A DNA stretch of 64,000 nucleotides from JAENVT01 sp963773085 (lineage in GTDB: Bacteria; Actinomycetota; Acidimicrobiia; Acidimicrobiales; Ilumatobacteraceae), in NCBI GenBank assembly GCA_963773085.1, contig CAVYZS010000018.1, positions 1-64,000 on the forward strand. The letters run 5' to 3'. Positions 26,578 through 35,460 of the stretch are shown here, piece after piece. The first letter of the stretch is position 1; each line of letters begins with the position of its first letter. The notes under the pieces were generated by a model. That model was not told where the DNA came from. It made no database searches and was given only the letters and a program-made list of their open reading frames with translations. The position numbers and the translations under genes are program-made.

Positions 26578-29500
26578 TCAGACGCGACGTTCGAGAGCCG
26601 CCGCCGACGCGTCGGCGCGGCGCACGAACGCATGCGCACCCTGCTCAAGCGCCACCGATCGCGCTGCGGCGAACGCGGCCGCTGCGCCTTCGACCGGCTC
26701 ACCGAGAGCGAGGATGGCCTCGCCACGCAGTCGGTGCAGCTCGGGCAGCCACAGGCTCGCCCCGCTGCGGTCGTTGAAGGCGAAGCCCTCGTCCAGCCGC
26801 TCGACGGCGTCGTGGGGTCGCCCCGCTGCCAGCAGAACGTCAGCCTCGAGCGCGAGCGCCGAGACGCCGTTCTGCACGTCGGGCACCGTCGCGAGCGTCC
26901 GTCGGCCCCGCGACAACAGCTCGAGGCCGGGGTCGACGTCCCCTAGCTTTCCCATCGCCCAACCGGCGATCACGTCGAGTGGTCCGGCCGCCCGCCGCAT
27001 GTGCGCCTCGGTGCCGCACCGTTCGACGAACCGCAGCGCCGTCGACGCTTCGTCGTCGACGACGGCATGCCACGCCGCAAACTCGAGCGCGAACTCCCGT
27101 CCGGCGAGATCGACATCTTCGGCTAGAGCGAGCGCTTCGTCTCTTGCTGCCGAAGCAGCCCCGTCACCGGCAAGGGCCAGGGCGAAGGCGCGCATCGTCA
27201 GGAGCATCGGCCCGACGTCGGATCGAAACTGCCGAATCAGCTGCTGCGACCCGGTTCGGCGCACGAGCTCGGCTGTTTCGCCGAAAAGGGCGACGGCGGT
27301 CGAGATCCGGCCTCGGTCCAGGGCGATGAGGGCCAGGAGGCCGCTGGCGTTGCACAGCGTGGCAACGTCGCCGCCCGCCTCGCCGAGTGTCTGGATCTCC
27401 TCGGCGATCGCCTCGGCGCGACTCCAGTCGCCATTGTGAATTGCCTGCGCCGCAAGTTCGTTGAGGACCACAGGAAGATCGGCCTTGTCGTCGGCGCGCC
27501 CGAGAAGCTCTCGGGCGCGACCGAGGAGCGAGATCGTTTCGTCACTCGAGGAGGCGCGGCATCTCGGGCAGCAGTCGGGCGAGGCGTGTCGTCACCACCC
27601 CCTCCAGGCGATCGCGTGTCTCGCCCGGCGCGATGTCGCTGATGATGTCCAAAGCCCGTCGCAGGTGAAGTTCGGTCGATTCGTGGCTGAGGCTCGCCGC
27701 GGTCACCTCCGCGGCGGCCACGAGCCGGGCCACGACATCCGCGGCGGCGATGACGCCGCGCCCGAGCCAGGCATGCGCGGCGATTTCGTTGGCGTGGCCG
27801 TGGTCGTCGCCGTGCAGCTCATAGAGCGCCTCTGCAACTGCCGCGTGGAGACGGCTCCGACGCGCCACCGAGAGCTCGTCGTACAGGCATTCGCGGATCA
27901 GGTCGTGGACAAAGCGGTACCGCGTTGGTGTGGTGCCCTCCTCGATGAGCCCGCTGACGACGGCGGCATCGAGGGCGTCGAGGGCGTCGGTCGCCGGCTG
28001 CTGCGCGGCAGCGGTGATCACCCGCCAGTCGAAGGTCCGGCCGGCGACCGCGGCGGCCAGCAGGATCGGTCCGCAGATGGCGGGAAGGGCCGCGATTCGC
28101 CGGTCGATCACGTCGCGCACCGTACGAGGCACCGTCTCGGCGAACGCGGTGACGTCGACCAAGCCCGAGCCGACGCCCGCGCTGCGTACGAGCTCGACGA
28201 GGAAGAACGGGTTGCCCCCTGTGCGCTGCTCCAACAACGCGACGACCTCGTCGGGTGCGCGAGCACCGAGGCGGTCTTCCACATAGGAGGCGATGGCAGC
28301 CGTGCCGAGCCCGACCAGATTGATCCGCACCGCGGCTCGTGTTCGGGCCAAGGCGGACAGAGTGGCGGTGAGCTCGGATCCGGTCTCGCCGTCACGCACG
28401 GTCAGCACGACCACCAGCGGCGCGTCCCAGAGCCGGGTCACGAGGAGCTGCAGGATGTGGTGTGACGCCGCGCCGGCCCATTGGGCGTCGTCGATGACGA
28501 TCGCGAGCGGCGCGTCGCGGGCCGCGTCGACGAGGGCGTCGACCGTCGCTTCGTACATCTTGGCCGCCGCTGCGACACCTTCCGTGCCGTCGCGGGTGGT
28601 GGAGCTCGCACGAAGCGCGATCGCGCAGCGCAGTCCCTGGCAGAACCGAGCGCCGTCGCCACCTGAAGCCAAGGCCACAAGGGAGGCGCGACATCGCCGT
28701 CGACGCAGCGCCCCCACACCACCCTCATCCCCGAATCGGCACCTCCACCGAGCGCTACCTCCGCCAGTCGCGTCTTGCCCACACCGGCCGGGCCCGAAAC
28801 GACGACAGCGGATCCGCTGCTCCGCAGACCAGCCACAACCGTGCGAATTGCCGCCAGCTCGCCGTCGCGGCCGAACAGCTCGACGGCGTCCGCGGACTCG
28901 TCCGACCACGCCGTGACATCGGGGCGGGTCGATTCGCCCGGCCGTTCCAACACTCGGGGGGAGACCTCGAGCTCGGGCGCGTGGTTGAGCACTTGGAACT
29001 CCAGCGCGGCGAGATCGGGCCCGGGGTCGATGCCGAGCTCGTCGTTGAGATGGCGCCGGATCTGATGGTACGCGGCGAGCGCATCGGCCTGCCGACCGCT
29101 CCGGTACAGCGCGACCATCAACAACTCCCACAACCGCTCCCGCAGCGGATCGCCCTCCGCCGCCACGCGAAGATCCGCCGTGATCTGCGCGTGGCAACCA
29201 GTGGCCAGCAACGCCCCAAACCGCTCCTCGACCACCGACGCCCGTACCTCGTCCAACCGTGCCGCCGTGCCTGTCATCCACCGCTCGCCCGAAAAGTCCG
29301 CGAGGACCGCGCCACGCCACAGCGCGAGCGCCTCGTCAAGGACCGCCACCGCCGCAGGAGGATCACGCCCGGCGAGCCGGTGCCCCTCAGCTGCGAAACG
29401 CTCGAACATCATCGAGTCGACATCGTCGCTCCCGGCGCGCAGCACGTACCCGGGCGACTGGCTGACAAGGACCGTCGCAGGCGCACGCGGCAGGCGTTCC

Positions 29501-29727
29501 GGCTCGAGAGCACGTCGCAAATTCGACACATACATGTGCAGCGCCCCCGCCGGCCGAGCCGGCGGCTCATCCCCCCACATGTCGTCAATCAAACGCTCAG
29601 CCGACACCACCCGATTGACCTCCAACAACAACAACGCCAACACCGCTCGTTGACGCGGCTGACCGAGATCGACCGACGCTCCGTCGTTACTGGTCGCCAC
29701 AAGCGGGCCGAGCAAACCAAAGCGCAC
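26578..29727 (-). pseudogene. second SARP/AfsR-type STAND regulator, two frameshifts
   Basis: A GTG start at 29727 opens MRFGLLGPLVATSNDG with an OmpR-type wHTH and BTAD (LYRSGRQADALAAYHQIR, LGIDPGPDL). A large AAA domain follows with Walker A SGPAGVGKTRLA and Walker B IVIDDAQWAG, then helical repeats to the stop at 26578. Total length would be about 1045 residues. The frame breaks near 28630 (looks like -1) and at 27545 (an extra T after CTCGAG). Everything between is clean coding sequence. It is the probable controller of the ABC exporter just upstream; its own ATPase and TPR parts would be lost if the shifts are real. Confidence 0.85.
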
Positions 29728-29782
29728 CCACGAAGTCTGACAGCTCAGAAATACCTGCCGCGTCAGAGACTACGCCGCTGCG

Positions 29783-29822
29783 TACGGATCAGCCACGGTG
29801 GATACGGATCGACCACGATGGC
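29783..29822. repeat. tandem 20-bp repeat upstream of the second SARP gene
   Basis: TACGGATC(AG/GA)CCACG(G/A)TGG occurs twice head to tail, at 29783 and 29803, starting 56 bp before the SARP GTG. It overlaps the 3' end of the integrase stub. It could be a regulator site for the SARP gene or a leftover of the deletion that removed the integrase. Confidence 0.5.
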
Positions 29823-30022
29823 CAAACAACATTGTCGCTCAATGGCTCAATGACCTTCGTATTCTCGACAGGAGGGCGATGACGCCGTTCGAGTCGGTGG
29901 TTGTCGATGGTTCTCGGTGGTTCTCGTCGGTGGTCCCGTCTAGTCGGCCGGCTGTTCTCAACAACCGGTGGGACGCGCAGCCCCCACGAGCCGGTGCTGC
30001 GTTGCCGCATCGAACCGTTCAT
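29789..30022 (-). pseudogene. N-terminal stub of a tyrosine integrase
   Basis: The frame starts MNGSMRQRSTGSWGLRV, which aligns with the first 17 residues of the intact integrase at 13746 (MEGSIRQRSAGSFELRV). After that the similarity ends and the remaining 60 residues are unrelated. The stub lies 135 bp from the att copy at 30157, almost the same place and orientation as the intact integrase relative to its att. So element 3 once had its own integrase at this end and has lost all catalytic parts. Confidence 0.75.
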
Positions 30023-30062
30023 GCTCCATCCAGGTGATTGGCGTCATTTCGGCCGGGGTTGA

Positions 30063-30089
30063 ATGGGCAAATGAGGGGCACGATGGGCA
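30063..30089. repeat. TGGGCA repeats beside integrase stub
   Basis: TGGGCA occurs at 30064 and 30084, with GGGGCA between them at 30075, giving spacing close to one helical turn. It occupies the same position as the repeats at 13781 relative to the integrase start and att core. Confidence 0.5.
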
Positions 30090-30156
30090 AAACGTCGGCG
30101 GCTGGAAGGTGCTCACCCTACGGGGATATACCGACTGACCAGGCTCTTTACAGAGA

Positions 30157-30197
30157 GCGGACGACGGGATTCGAACCCGCGACCCTCACCTTGGCAA
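30157..30197. repeat. att copy: 3' half of tRNA-Gly (junction of elements 3 and 2)
   Basis: The 41 bp are identical to the 3' half of the tRNA-Gly gene from its 3' end to the anticodon loop (TTGGCAA). A run of A then replaces the rest of the tRNA. Confidence 0.87.
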
Positions 30198-30316
30198 AAA
30201 AAAACGTGAAGGGAACCGTCCGTCGAGTCCGCCCAGCCCCGTGACGTGGTCTCCTGTCCGCCGGCTCGTCCGCTCAGCCCGCCCAGTCCGCCCATTCCGT
30301 ATACCGGTCTACCATC
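30198..30316. repeat. conserved element distal end, copy 2
   Basis: This has the same order of motifs as copies at 13897 and 48001: GAAGGGAACCGTC, GTGGTCTCCTGTCCGCC, several GTCCGCCC-like units, and ATTCCGTATACCGGTCTACC. It belongs to the integrase-distal end of element 2. Confidence 0.75.
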
Positions 30317-30647
30317 ACCGCCGGCGCTCAGAAGCCGGCTGCTCTGTACCGAGCACGTGGATGCGTAGGTCGACATCGCGATCGCCGACCAGAGCAAGCG
30401 ACGTCGCGCGCATCTCCGCGGCGCGATGCGTTACGTTCAAGGACGCAGAACGCTGCCGGCTCTGGGTGCTGTTACCGGACGCGATCGGAGCGTTCTCGAA
30501 AGCCGGGCAAGAACGTTCTGCGCTTTCCCCTCGATGGTTGTTACCGGATGCGGACTCGATGTGACGGACGAGCAAGTACGAGGCAATGTGGAGTTTTCTG
30601 ATCGCCGACCCCTGTCTGCCAGGGCGCGGAAGCTGGCTCTTGTCTGG
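30317..30647. other. 331-bp region with no supportable gene
   Basis: The stretch contains two copies of GTTACCGGA(C/T)GCG (near 30473 and 30538) and GAACGTTCTGCG-type sequence, but no conserved reading frame. Confidence 0.35.
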
Positions 30648-30839
30648 TTACGCGGGGCTTGGCTCGGCGAGGAGCGGTGATGGCCTGTAGCCCTTGACGA
30701 TGAGGTAGATCGCGAGTGAAGCCTCCCAGGCGATCTCGATGGCCGTGAAGGCGAAGAGTCCTGCACTTGGATCCTTGAATGCCCCGAAGAGAACGAATAT
30801 CCCGCCGATGAAGGCCAGCGGCCCACCAATCAGTCCCCT
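30648..30839 (-). pseudogene. C-terminal remnant of a DUF4386 membrane protein
   Basis: The frame encodes GLIGGPLAFIGGIFVLFGAF, WEASLAIYLIVKGYRPSP and a short tail. This is the conserved last two membrane segments of DUF4386 proteins. No N-terminal part is present upstream, where the exporter terminator begins, so it is a fragment. Confidence 0.65.
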
Positions 30840-30854
30840 CCTGGACACGCAACA

Positions 30855-30897
30855 GCAGAAAGGGCCCTTCCCGCCGAGCGGAAAAGGACCCTTCTGC
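30855..30897 (-). terminator. strong hairpin downstream of DHA2 exporter
   Basis: GCAGAAAGGGCCCTT (30855-30869) pairs with AAAAGGACCCTTCTGC (30882-30897) in a stem of about 15 bp. It lies just beyond the stop of the exporter on the minus strand, in the right place for an intrinsic-type terminator, although the U-tract is short. Confidence 0.65.
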
Positions 30898-30924
30898 GGT
30901 TCGCAGCTCACATTGCGTTGAGGA

Positions 30925-32541
30925 TCAGCCCACCGCGGTCGTCTCGGCGGTGACGTGGTGGTGATGGTGGTGTGCGGGTGCGCCGTGTGTCCCGGCGTCC
31001 TGCGCTGTGTGGCGTGGGAGTTGCGTGTAGGCGACGACTGCTGCGCTCAACGCGAGACCTGCGGCGATCCACAACGAACTGTTCATCGAGTCGACGAACG
31101 CGTTCCGGGCGACGGATGCAATCTGGTCTCCTTGCGCTCCGAGTTGCCGAGCGGTGTGGATGGCGGCTCCGACGTTGTTGGTGAGCATGGTGCGGTCGGT
31201 GCTGGTCAGGTTGGGGAAGCGGTCGAGTTCGCTGTGCATCGACGTCGCGTAGCTCGTGGCCGCAACGCTGCCGATGACTGCGACTCCGAGGGCTCCGCCG
31301 AACTCGCGGACCGTGTCGTTGACGGCTGAACCGACTCCGGCGCGAGCTGGTGGGAGGCTGGCCATGATCATTTCGGTCGCGGCGGGCATAGCGATGCCGG
31401 CACCGAGGCCGAACAGCAGCAGACCGACACCGGTCGGCACGTATGACCCTCCGGTGACGAACGCAGCTTGCACTGCGACGCCGGCGGTGGCGATCACGGT
31501 GCCGGCGGTGACCGTGATTCGTCCACCGTGCATCGTTGCCAGGTGGGCGCCGGCCCCGGTGCCCAGCAGCATCCCGATCGCCGCTGGGACGAGCGCGAAC
31601 CCGGCGGCCAGTGGGGTGTAGTCGAGGATGAACTGCAGGTACTGGGCTTGCAGGAACACGGTGCCGGCCATTGCGAAGAACAGCAAGGTGAGCGCGATGC
31701 TGCCGCCTGAGAAGCTGCGGTTGCGGAACAGGGCGATGTCGAGCATCGGGTCGTCGCGGTGCATTTCCCAGGCGACGAACACGATGCCGATTGCAGCTCC
31801 TACGGCAAAGTTGACGAGTGAAGCGGTCGAGGTCCAACCGCGCTCGGGGGCTTGGATGATGGCGTACACCAGTGACCCGATCGCAGCGATCGACAGGACA
31901 GCTCCGACGGGGTCCAGCCGTGTGGCGTGCGGATCGCGGGAGTCCGGTACGAGGTGCACGGCGCCAACGAGGGCGGCGACGAGCAATGGCACGTTGATCC
32001 AGAACACCGACGACCACGAGAAGCTGCGCATCAACGCACCACCGACGATCGGTCCGACGGCGATGCCGACGCCGCTGGCAGCGGTCCATGCGGCGATGGC
32101 CTTGGCACGTTCGCGGGGATCGCCGAACACGTTGACGAGGATCGACAGTGTGGTCGGCATGATCAGCGCGCCACCGACGCCCATGACGCTGCGCCCGACG
32201 ATCAGAGCGGTTGTTGAGCCCGCGGTGGCGGCGACCACGGAACCGGCGAGGAATGTGGCCAGGCCGGCGAGGAGCGCATGTCGGCGGCTGAAGCGGTCCC
32301 CGAGGCTTCCTGCGGTGAGGAGCAGACCGGCGAACACGATGGTGTAGGACGCGACGATCCATTGCAGCTGGGCTGAGGTTGCGCCGAGGTCGCCGACGAG
32401 CCGTGGCATGGCGACGTTGATGATGGTGTGATCGATCGAGGTGACGAGCAGGGCGAGCACGAGCACGCCGAGGATCCGCCACCGTTGTGGATGGCTGGTG
32501 TGGGTTTCGCCTGAGGCTTGGGTGACTGGACGACCGTGCAT
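30925..32541 (-). CDS. DHA2 (EmrB/QacA) family MFS drug exporter
   Basis: A 538-residue major-facilitator protein with about fourteen hydrophobic segments. SSIDHT-type motif D1 appears as LLVTSIDHTIINVAMP, motif A as GSLGDRFSRRHAL, and motif C-like glycine and proline patterns lie in segment 5. A His-rich tail (HHHHHH) ends the protein. ATG 32541 has a strong AAGGAGT site. These proton antiporters export cationic dyes, antibiotics and other hydrophobic compounds from the inner membrane. Its promoter carries box copy 1, shared with the hydrolase operon, so it is probably in the LuxR regulon of element 2. Confidence 0.9.
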   Translation of the reverse strand: MHGRPVTQASGETHTSHPQRWRILGVLVLALLVTSIDHTIINVAMPRLVGDLGATSAQLQWIVASYTIVFAGLLLTAGSLGDRFSRRHALLAGLATFLAGSVVAATAGSTTALIVGRSVMGVGGALIMPTTLSILVNVFGDPRERAKAIAAWTAASGVGIAVGPIVGGALMRSFSWSSVFWINVPLLVAALVGAVHLVPDSRDPHATRLDPVGAVLSIAAIGSLVYAIIQAPERGWTSTASLVNFAVGAAIGIVFVAWEMHRDDPMLDIALFRNRSFSGGSIALTLLFFAMAGTVFLQAQYLQFILDYTPLAAGFALVPAAIGMLLGTGAGAHLATMHGGRITVTAGTVIATAGVAVQAAFVTGGSYVPTGVGLLLFGLGAGIAMPAATEMIMASLPPARAGVGSAVNDTVREFGGALGVAVIGSVAATSYATSMHSELDRFPNLTSTDRTMLTNNVGAAIHTARQLGAQGDQIASVARNAFVDSMNSSLWIAAGLALSAAVVAYTQLPRHTAQDAGTHGAPAHHHHHHVTAETTAVG

Positions 32542-32582
32542 GATGACTCCTTGGTTGGCGTGAGCGGTTGTGTGTTGGTGCC

Positions 32583-32632
32583 TACGGTCGTCGTAAGGGG
32601 TCCTGGTGCGCATCGGGCACGACCCCTCAGAT
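32583..32632. promoter_or_regulatory. promoter box copy 1 (exporter)
   Basis: TACGGTCGTCGTAAGGGGTC, then GCGCATCGGGCAC, then CCCCTCAGAT lie 42-91 bases upstream of the exporter ATG. AGGGGTC and GACCCCT form an inverted repeat around the central GCGCATCGGGC. The same arrangement is at 36990 and, reversed, at 39980. Confidence 0.65.
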
Positions 32633-32700
32633 CCTCAGATCGGCAATATTGGGAGCATCGCTTCGGACCGGTCACGCAGCCGAGGAATGGCGTCAGCCAC
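32633..32700 (+). pseudogene. possible 5' remnant of a LuxR-STAND regulator
   Basis: Past box copy 1, the frame ILGASLRTGHAAEEW lines up with ILGVIVPDRLSTEEF at the start of the intact regulator at 37050, and the DNA aligns over about 45 bases. After that there is no similarity. The exporter may once have been divergent from its own regulator. The match is short, so this is tentative. Confidence 0.4.
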
Positions 32701-32778
32701 ATGCCCAGCTGGCTCACCCGGCGCGCTCGTCAACCAGCCGTCGAAGCGTGGAGTGTTCGGTCGGCGAGTGCCCGGGAT

Positions 32779-34464
32779 CTACCCGAGCGGTTGGTGAGCG
32801 CGGTCGTCCGGCGTGTTCGTCGAGAGGTCCGGTTGGGCGGCGAGGTACTCGTGCACGAGCCGTACGCATACGGCGCCTTCTCCGGCAGCGGAGGCGACTC
32901 GTTTGGTCGAGTCGCGTCGCACGTCACCGACGGCGAAAACGCCGGGAATCGTCGTCTCGAATGGTAGGCGTGACGGAGTTTCTGGTGTTGGGCCGGTAGT
33001 CACGAAGCCCCAGTCGTCGCGTGCGATGTCTGGCGGCAGCCATTGGGTGAACGGCTCGGCGCCGATGAGGATGAACAGTGCTGCGGCGGGAAGCGTGTCG
33101 ACTGCTCCGGTGGATGAGTGTCGGACGTCGACGGTTTCGAGGCGATTTCGGCCGGTCCCGCTGACGACCTCGGCGCCGTACGAGATGTCGATGTTCGCGC
33201 ACGAGTCGATCTCGGTGATGAGGTAGTCCGACATGCTTTGGGCGAGTGACTCGCTTCGCACAAGTATCGTGACGCGAGAGGCGAACTTGGCGAGGTATAC
33301 GGCGGCTTGGCCGGCGGAGTTACCGCCGCCGACCACGAACACGTCCTGGCCAACGAGTGCGGCCGCCTCGGAAATCGCCGCTCCGTAGTACACGCCAACG
33401 CCGTTGAACTGCTCGAGGGAGGCAATGTCGACGGTGCGGTACGACACCCCGGTGGCAATCACAACGGCCCGCCCGGGCACCTCGGTGCCGTCGGTGAGTC
33501 GCACGATGCGAAGGTCGCCGTCGACGCGTAGATCCGCTGCGCATTGACCGTAGATCATCTCGGTCCCGAACAGGATGGCCTGGTCAAAGGCTCGGGCCGC
33601 GAGCTCGGCGCCACTGATCCCACGTGGAAAGCCGAGGTAGTTGCGAATCATCGAGCTGGTTCCTGCCTGACCTCCCATAGCTGTCGGCTCGATGAGCGCG
33701 GTGCGCAAACCTTCTGATTCCGCGTACACGGCCGCTGACAGACCGGCCGGTCCACCGCCGACAACGATCAGGTCATAGATCCCGGACCCGGGGCGGGTGC
33801 GTGCACCTAACGCATCGGCGATTTCGATGTTTGAGGGATCGACGAGCGTGCGGCCGTCATGAAGAACAACGACCGGCGCGGTGTCACCGTTGACGCCTGC
33901 CGCCTGCAGGATCGCCATACCGGCTTCGGAGTCAGCACGTTCGAAGGCGAAAGGCATGTTGTGGCGCTGCAACAGGTCGCACATCTCGAACACCCGTGCC
34001 GTTCGTTCGGCGCCGACGATGCGAACCGCCGTGATGCGAGGACCACGGATCCGCCACCACTCGTCAAGTAGCTCGGTGATGCTTCGGTGGAACCGTTCGT
34101 CGGGTGTTCCCGATGGCTTGGTGACAAAGCCTTCGGCTCGTCGCTGTGCGAACGCCTCGGCGATCTCCTCACGGAACGACCGGCTCTCGTTCCAGTTGAG
34201 CAACAAGGCGCGGCGTGCGTGCGGATGCACCGTTCGCACTTCGTCGAGGAGCATTGCTCCGTTCGCGGCGCGGTCGGCCAGGATCAGCGCAACATCGTTG
34301 GCAGACTCGTCGAGCGCCCGCATCCGTTGACTGGCTGAGACAACGTCGGGATCGACGACGATCGTGTAGTCGTGCGAGTACCGGATCATCAGTTGCTCGA
34401 CAGTGGTCGAAGCGTCGGCTTCGGGGTCGACGACAAGGATGACCGGTTTCGTCGAAGGGTTCAT
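32779..34464 (-). CDS. thioredoxin-reductase-like flavoprotein with N-terminal receiver-like domain
   Basis: A 561-residue fusion. Residues 1-125 resemble a response-regulator receiver (VILVVDPEADAS at the start). Residues 130-230 form a thioredoxin-fold-like segment. From about 230 comes a thioredoxin-reductase module: FAD motif VVGGGPAGLSAAVYA, NADPH motif VVGGGNSAGQAAVYLA and the closing GVFAVGDVR. The redox CxxC normally lying between the two nucleotide motifs is absent (YYGAAISEAAALVG), so disulfide reduction by the usual route is unlikely. The start overlaps the upstream lipoprotein stop by four bases, making it the third gene of the hydrolase operon. Confidence 0.85.
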   Translation of the reverse strand: MNPSTKPVILVVDPEADASTTVEQLMIRYSHDYTIVVDPDVVSASQRMRALDESANDVALILADRAANGAMLLDEVRTVHPHARRALLLNWNESRSFREEIAEAFAQRRAEGFVTKPSGTPDERFHRSITELLDEWWRIRGPRITAVRIVGAERTARVFEMCDLLQRHNMPFAFERADSEAGMAILQAAGVNGDTAPVVVLHDGRTLVDPSNIEIADALGARTRPGSGIYDLIVVGGGPAGLSAAVYAESEGLRTALIEPTAMGGQAGTSSMIRNYLGFPRGISGAELAARAFDQAILFGTEMIYGQCAADLRVDGDLRIVRLTDGTEVPGRAVVIATGVSYRTVDIASLEQFNGVGVYYGAAISEAAALVGQDVFVVGGGNSAGQAAVYLAKFASRVTILVRSESLAQSMSDYLITEIDSCANIDISYGAEVVSGTGRNRLETVDVRHSSTGAVDTLPAAALFILIGAEPFTQWLPPDIARDDWGFVTTGPTPETPSRLPFETTIPGVFAVGDVRRDSTKRVASAAGEGAVCVRLVHEYLAAQPDLSTNTPDDRAHQPLG

Positions 34465-35459
34465 TGCAGTAACTCTTGGATCTTGTCGAGGACGACGTCG
34501 GGGCGATCGATTTGGATGTTATGCCCGGTCCGCTCGACGGCGATGAGCTGCGCCGAGGGAGCCAGTGACACCCAGTGTGCTTGACCGTCATTCCACACAT
34601 CGTTGAGCCGTGCCTCTTCGCTGGCGGCGAGTCCGGGGTACGAGTGATGATCGGCGGTGGCGACGATCATCGGAAATGCACTCAAGGAGGAGATGGTGGC
34701 AACTTCGGCGAACGCGACCGGACCGTCAAGGTGTTCCGCGTTGTTCGCCGGACTGGACTGCTCCGCACACAGAGCTGCGAAGACACCTGCAGTATCGGAG
34801 CCGTCGTCCGGTACTGCGCATATCGAGGTATTCCACGCCGGCGGACTGGCATCGAGCAGCAGTAACCCGCGGACTTCGGTCGGGAACATCGATGCGAACG
34901 TGACCGCTTCGGCGCCGCCGAAGGAGTGACCGACCAAGACGTACGGGCCCGGCTCCCCCGCCTGCTGGAGCAGGGTGTGGAGGTCGGTGGCTTGGGTCGC
35001 AAAGGTCTGTGGGGCTGGTGGCGCGTCGCTTGCGCCGAGGCCGAAGCGGTCGTAAGAACACACTCGGGTGGTCTGGGCGACGGTCGGTTCGACCAAGGCC
35101 CAGTTGCTGCTGTCGGCGCTATACCCGGCGATCAACACCACCGTCGTCGGGCCGGCACCGTCACAATGCACGTGAAGTCCGGCGCCATGCACCGGAACGA
35201 GCTCGTCGACGAGCGCGGTGGGTCGTACAACCGTTGTCGACGGGACGGTGGCGGTGGTTGGCACCGGGGTGGTGTCGGCGGCTACATCGGCGGTGGACGG
35301 GACCGTAGTGGTGGGTGCGACGGTAGAGGACGAGACCGTCGTGGATGGTGAGTCCTGGACGGTGCCGGGCGCGGCGCCACTACTCGAATCGCCGCACCCG
35401 GCGACTGCGATCGTGACGCTCAGGGCGGCGACTGCCGCGATGATGGTCTTGGCGTTCAT
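34461..35459 (-). CDS. secreted lipoprotein alpha/beta hydrolase
   Basis: A 332-residue protein. The signal sequence ends in a lipobox, TIAVAGC, near residue 21, so it should be lipid-anchored outside the membrane. A Ser/Thr/Pro-rich linker (about residues 25-80) leads to an alpha/beta hydrolase domain with the elbow GHSFGGAE and a late histidine in ERTGHNIQID. I chose ATG 35459 because it gives the signal peptide. It starts two bases after the stop of the membrane hydrolase and overlaps the flavoprotein gene. It could degrade an extracellular ester or lactone; the substrate is unknown. Confidence 0.85.
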   Translation of the reverse strand: MNAKTIIAAVAALSVTIAVAGCGDSSSGAAPGTVQDSPSTTVSSSTVAPTTTVPSTADVAADTTPVPTTATVPSTTVVRPTALVDELVPVHGAGLHVHCDGAGPTTVVLIAGYSADSSNWALVEPTVAQTTRVCSYDRFGLGASDAPPAPQTFATQATDLHTLLQQAGEPGPYVLVGHSFGGAEAVTFASMFPTEVRGLLLLDASPPAWNTSICAVPDDGSDTAGVFAALCAEQSSPANNAEHLDGPVAFAEVATISSLSAFPMIVATADHHSYPGLAASEEARLNDVWNDGQAHWVSLAPSAQLIAVERTGHNIQIDRPDVVLDKIQELLQ

Positions 35460-35460
35460 G

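Larger units (their letters stand above)
13856..30197. mobile_element. tRNA-Gly-integrated element 3
   Basis: The element is bounded by tRNA-Gly 3'-half copies at 13856 and 30157. It holds a SARP/MMPL/DMT module, a frameshifted operon, a CPBP protease, a second SARP with an ABC exporter, and the N-terminal stub of an integrase at its right end. No conjugation or replication genes are seen. It appears defective and would need a recombinase in trans. Confidence 0.75.
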
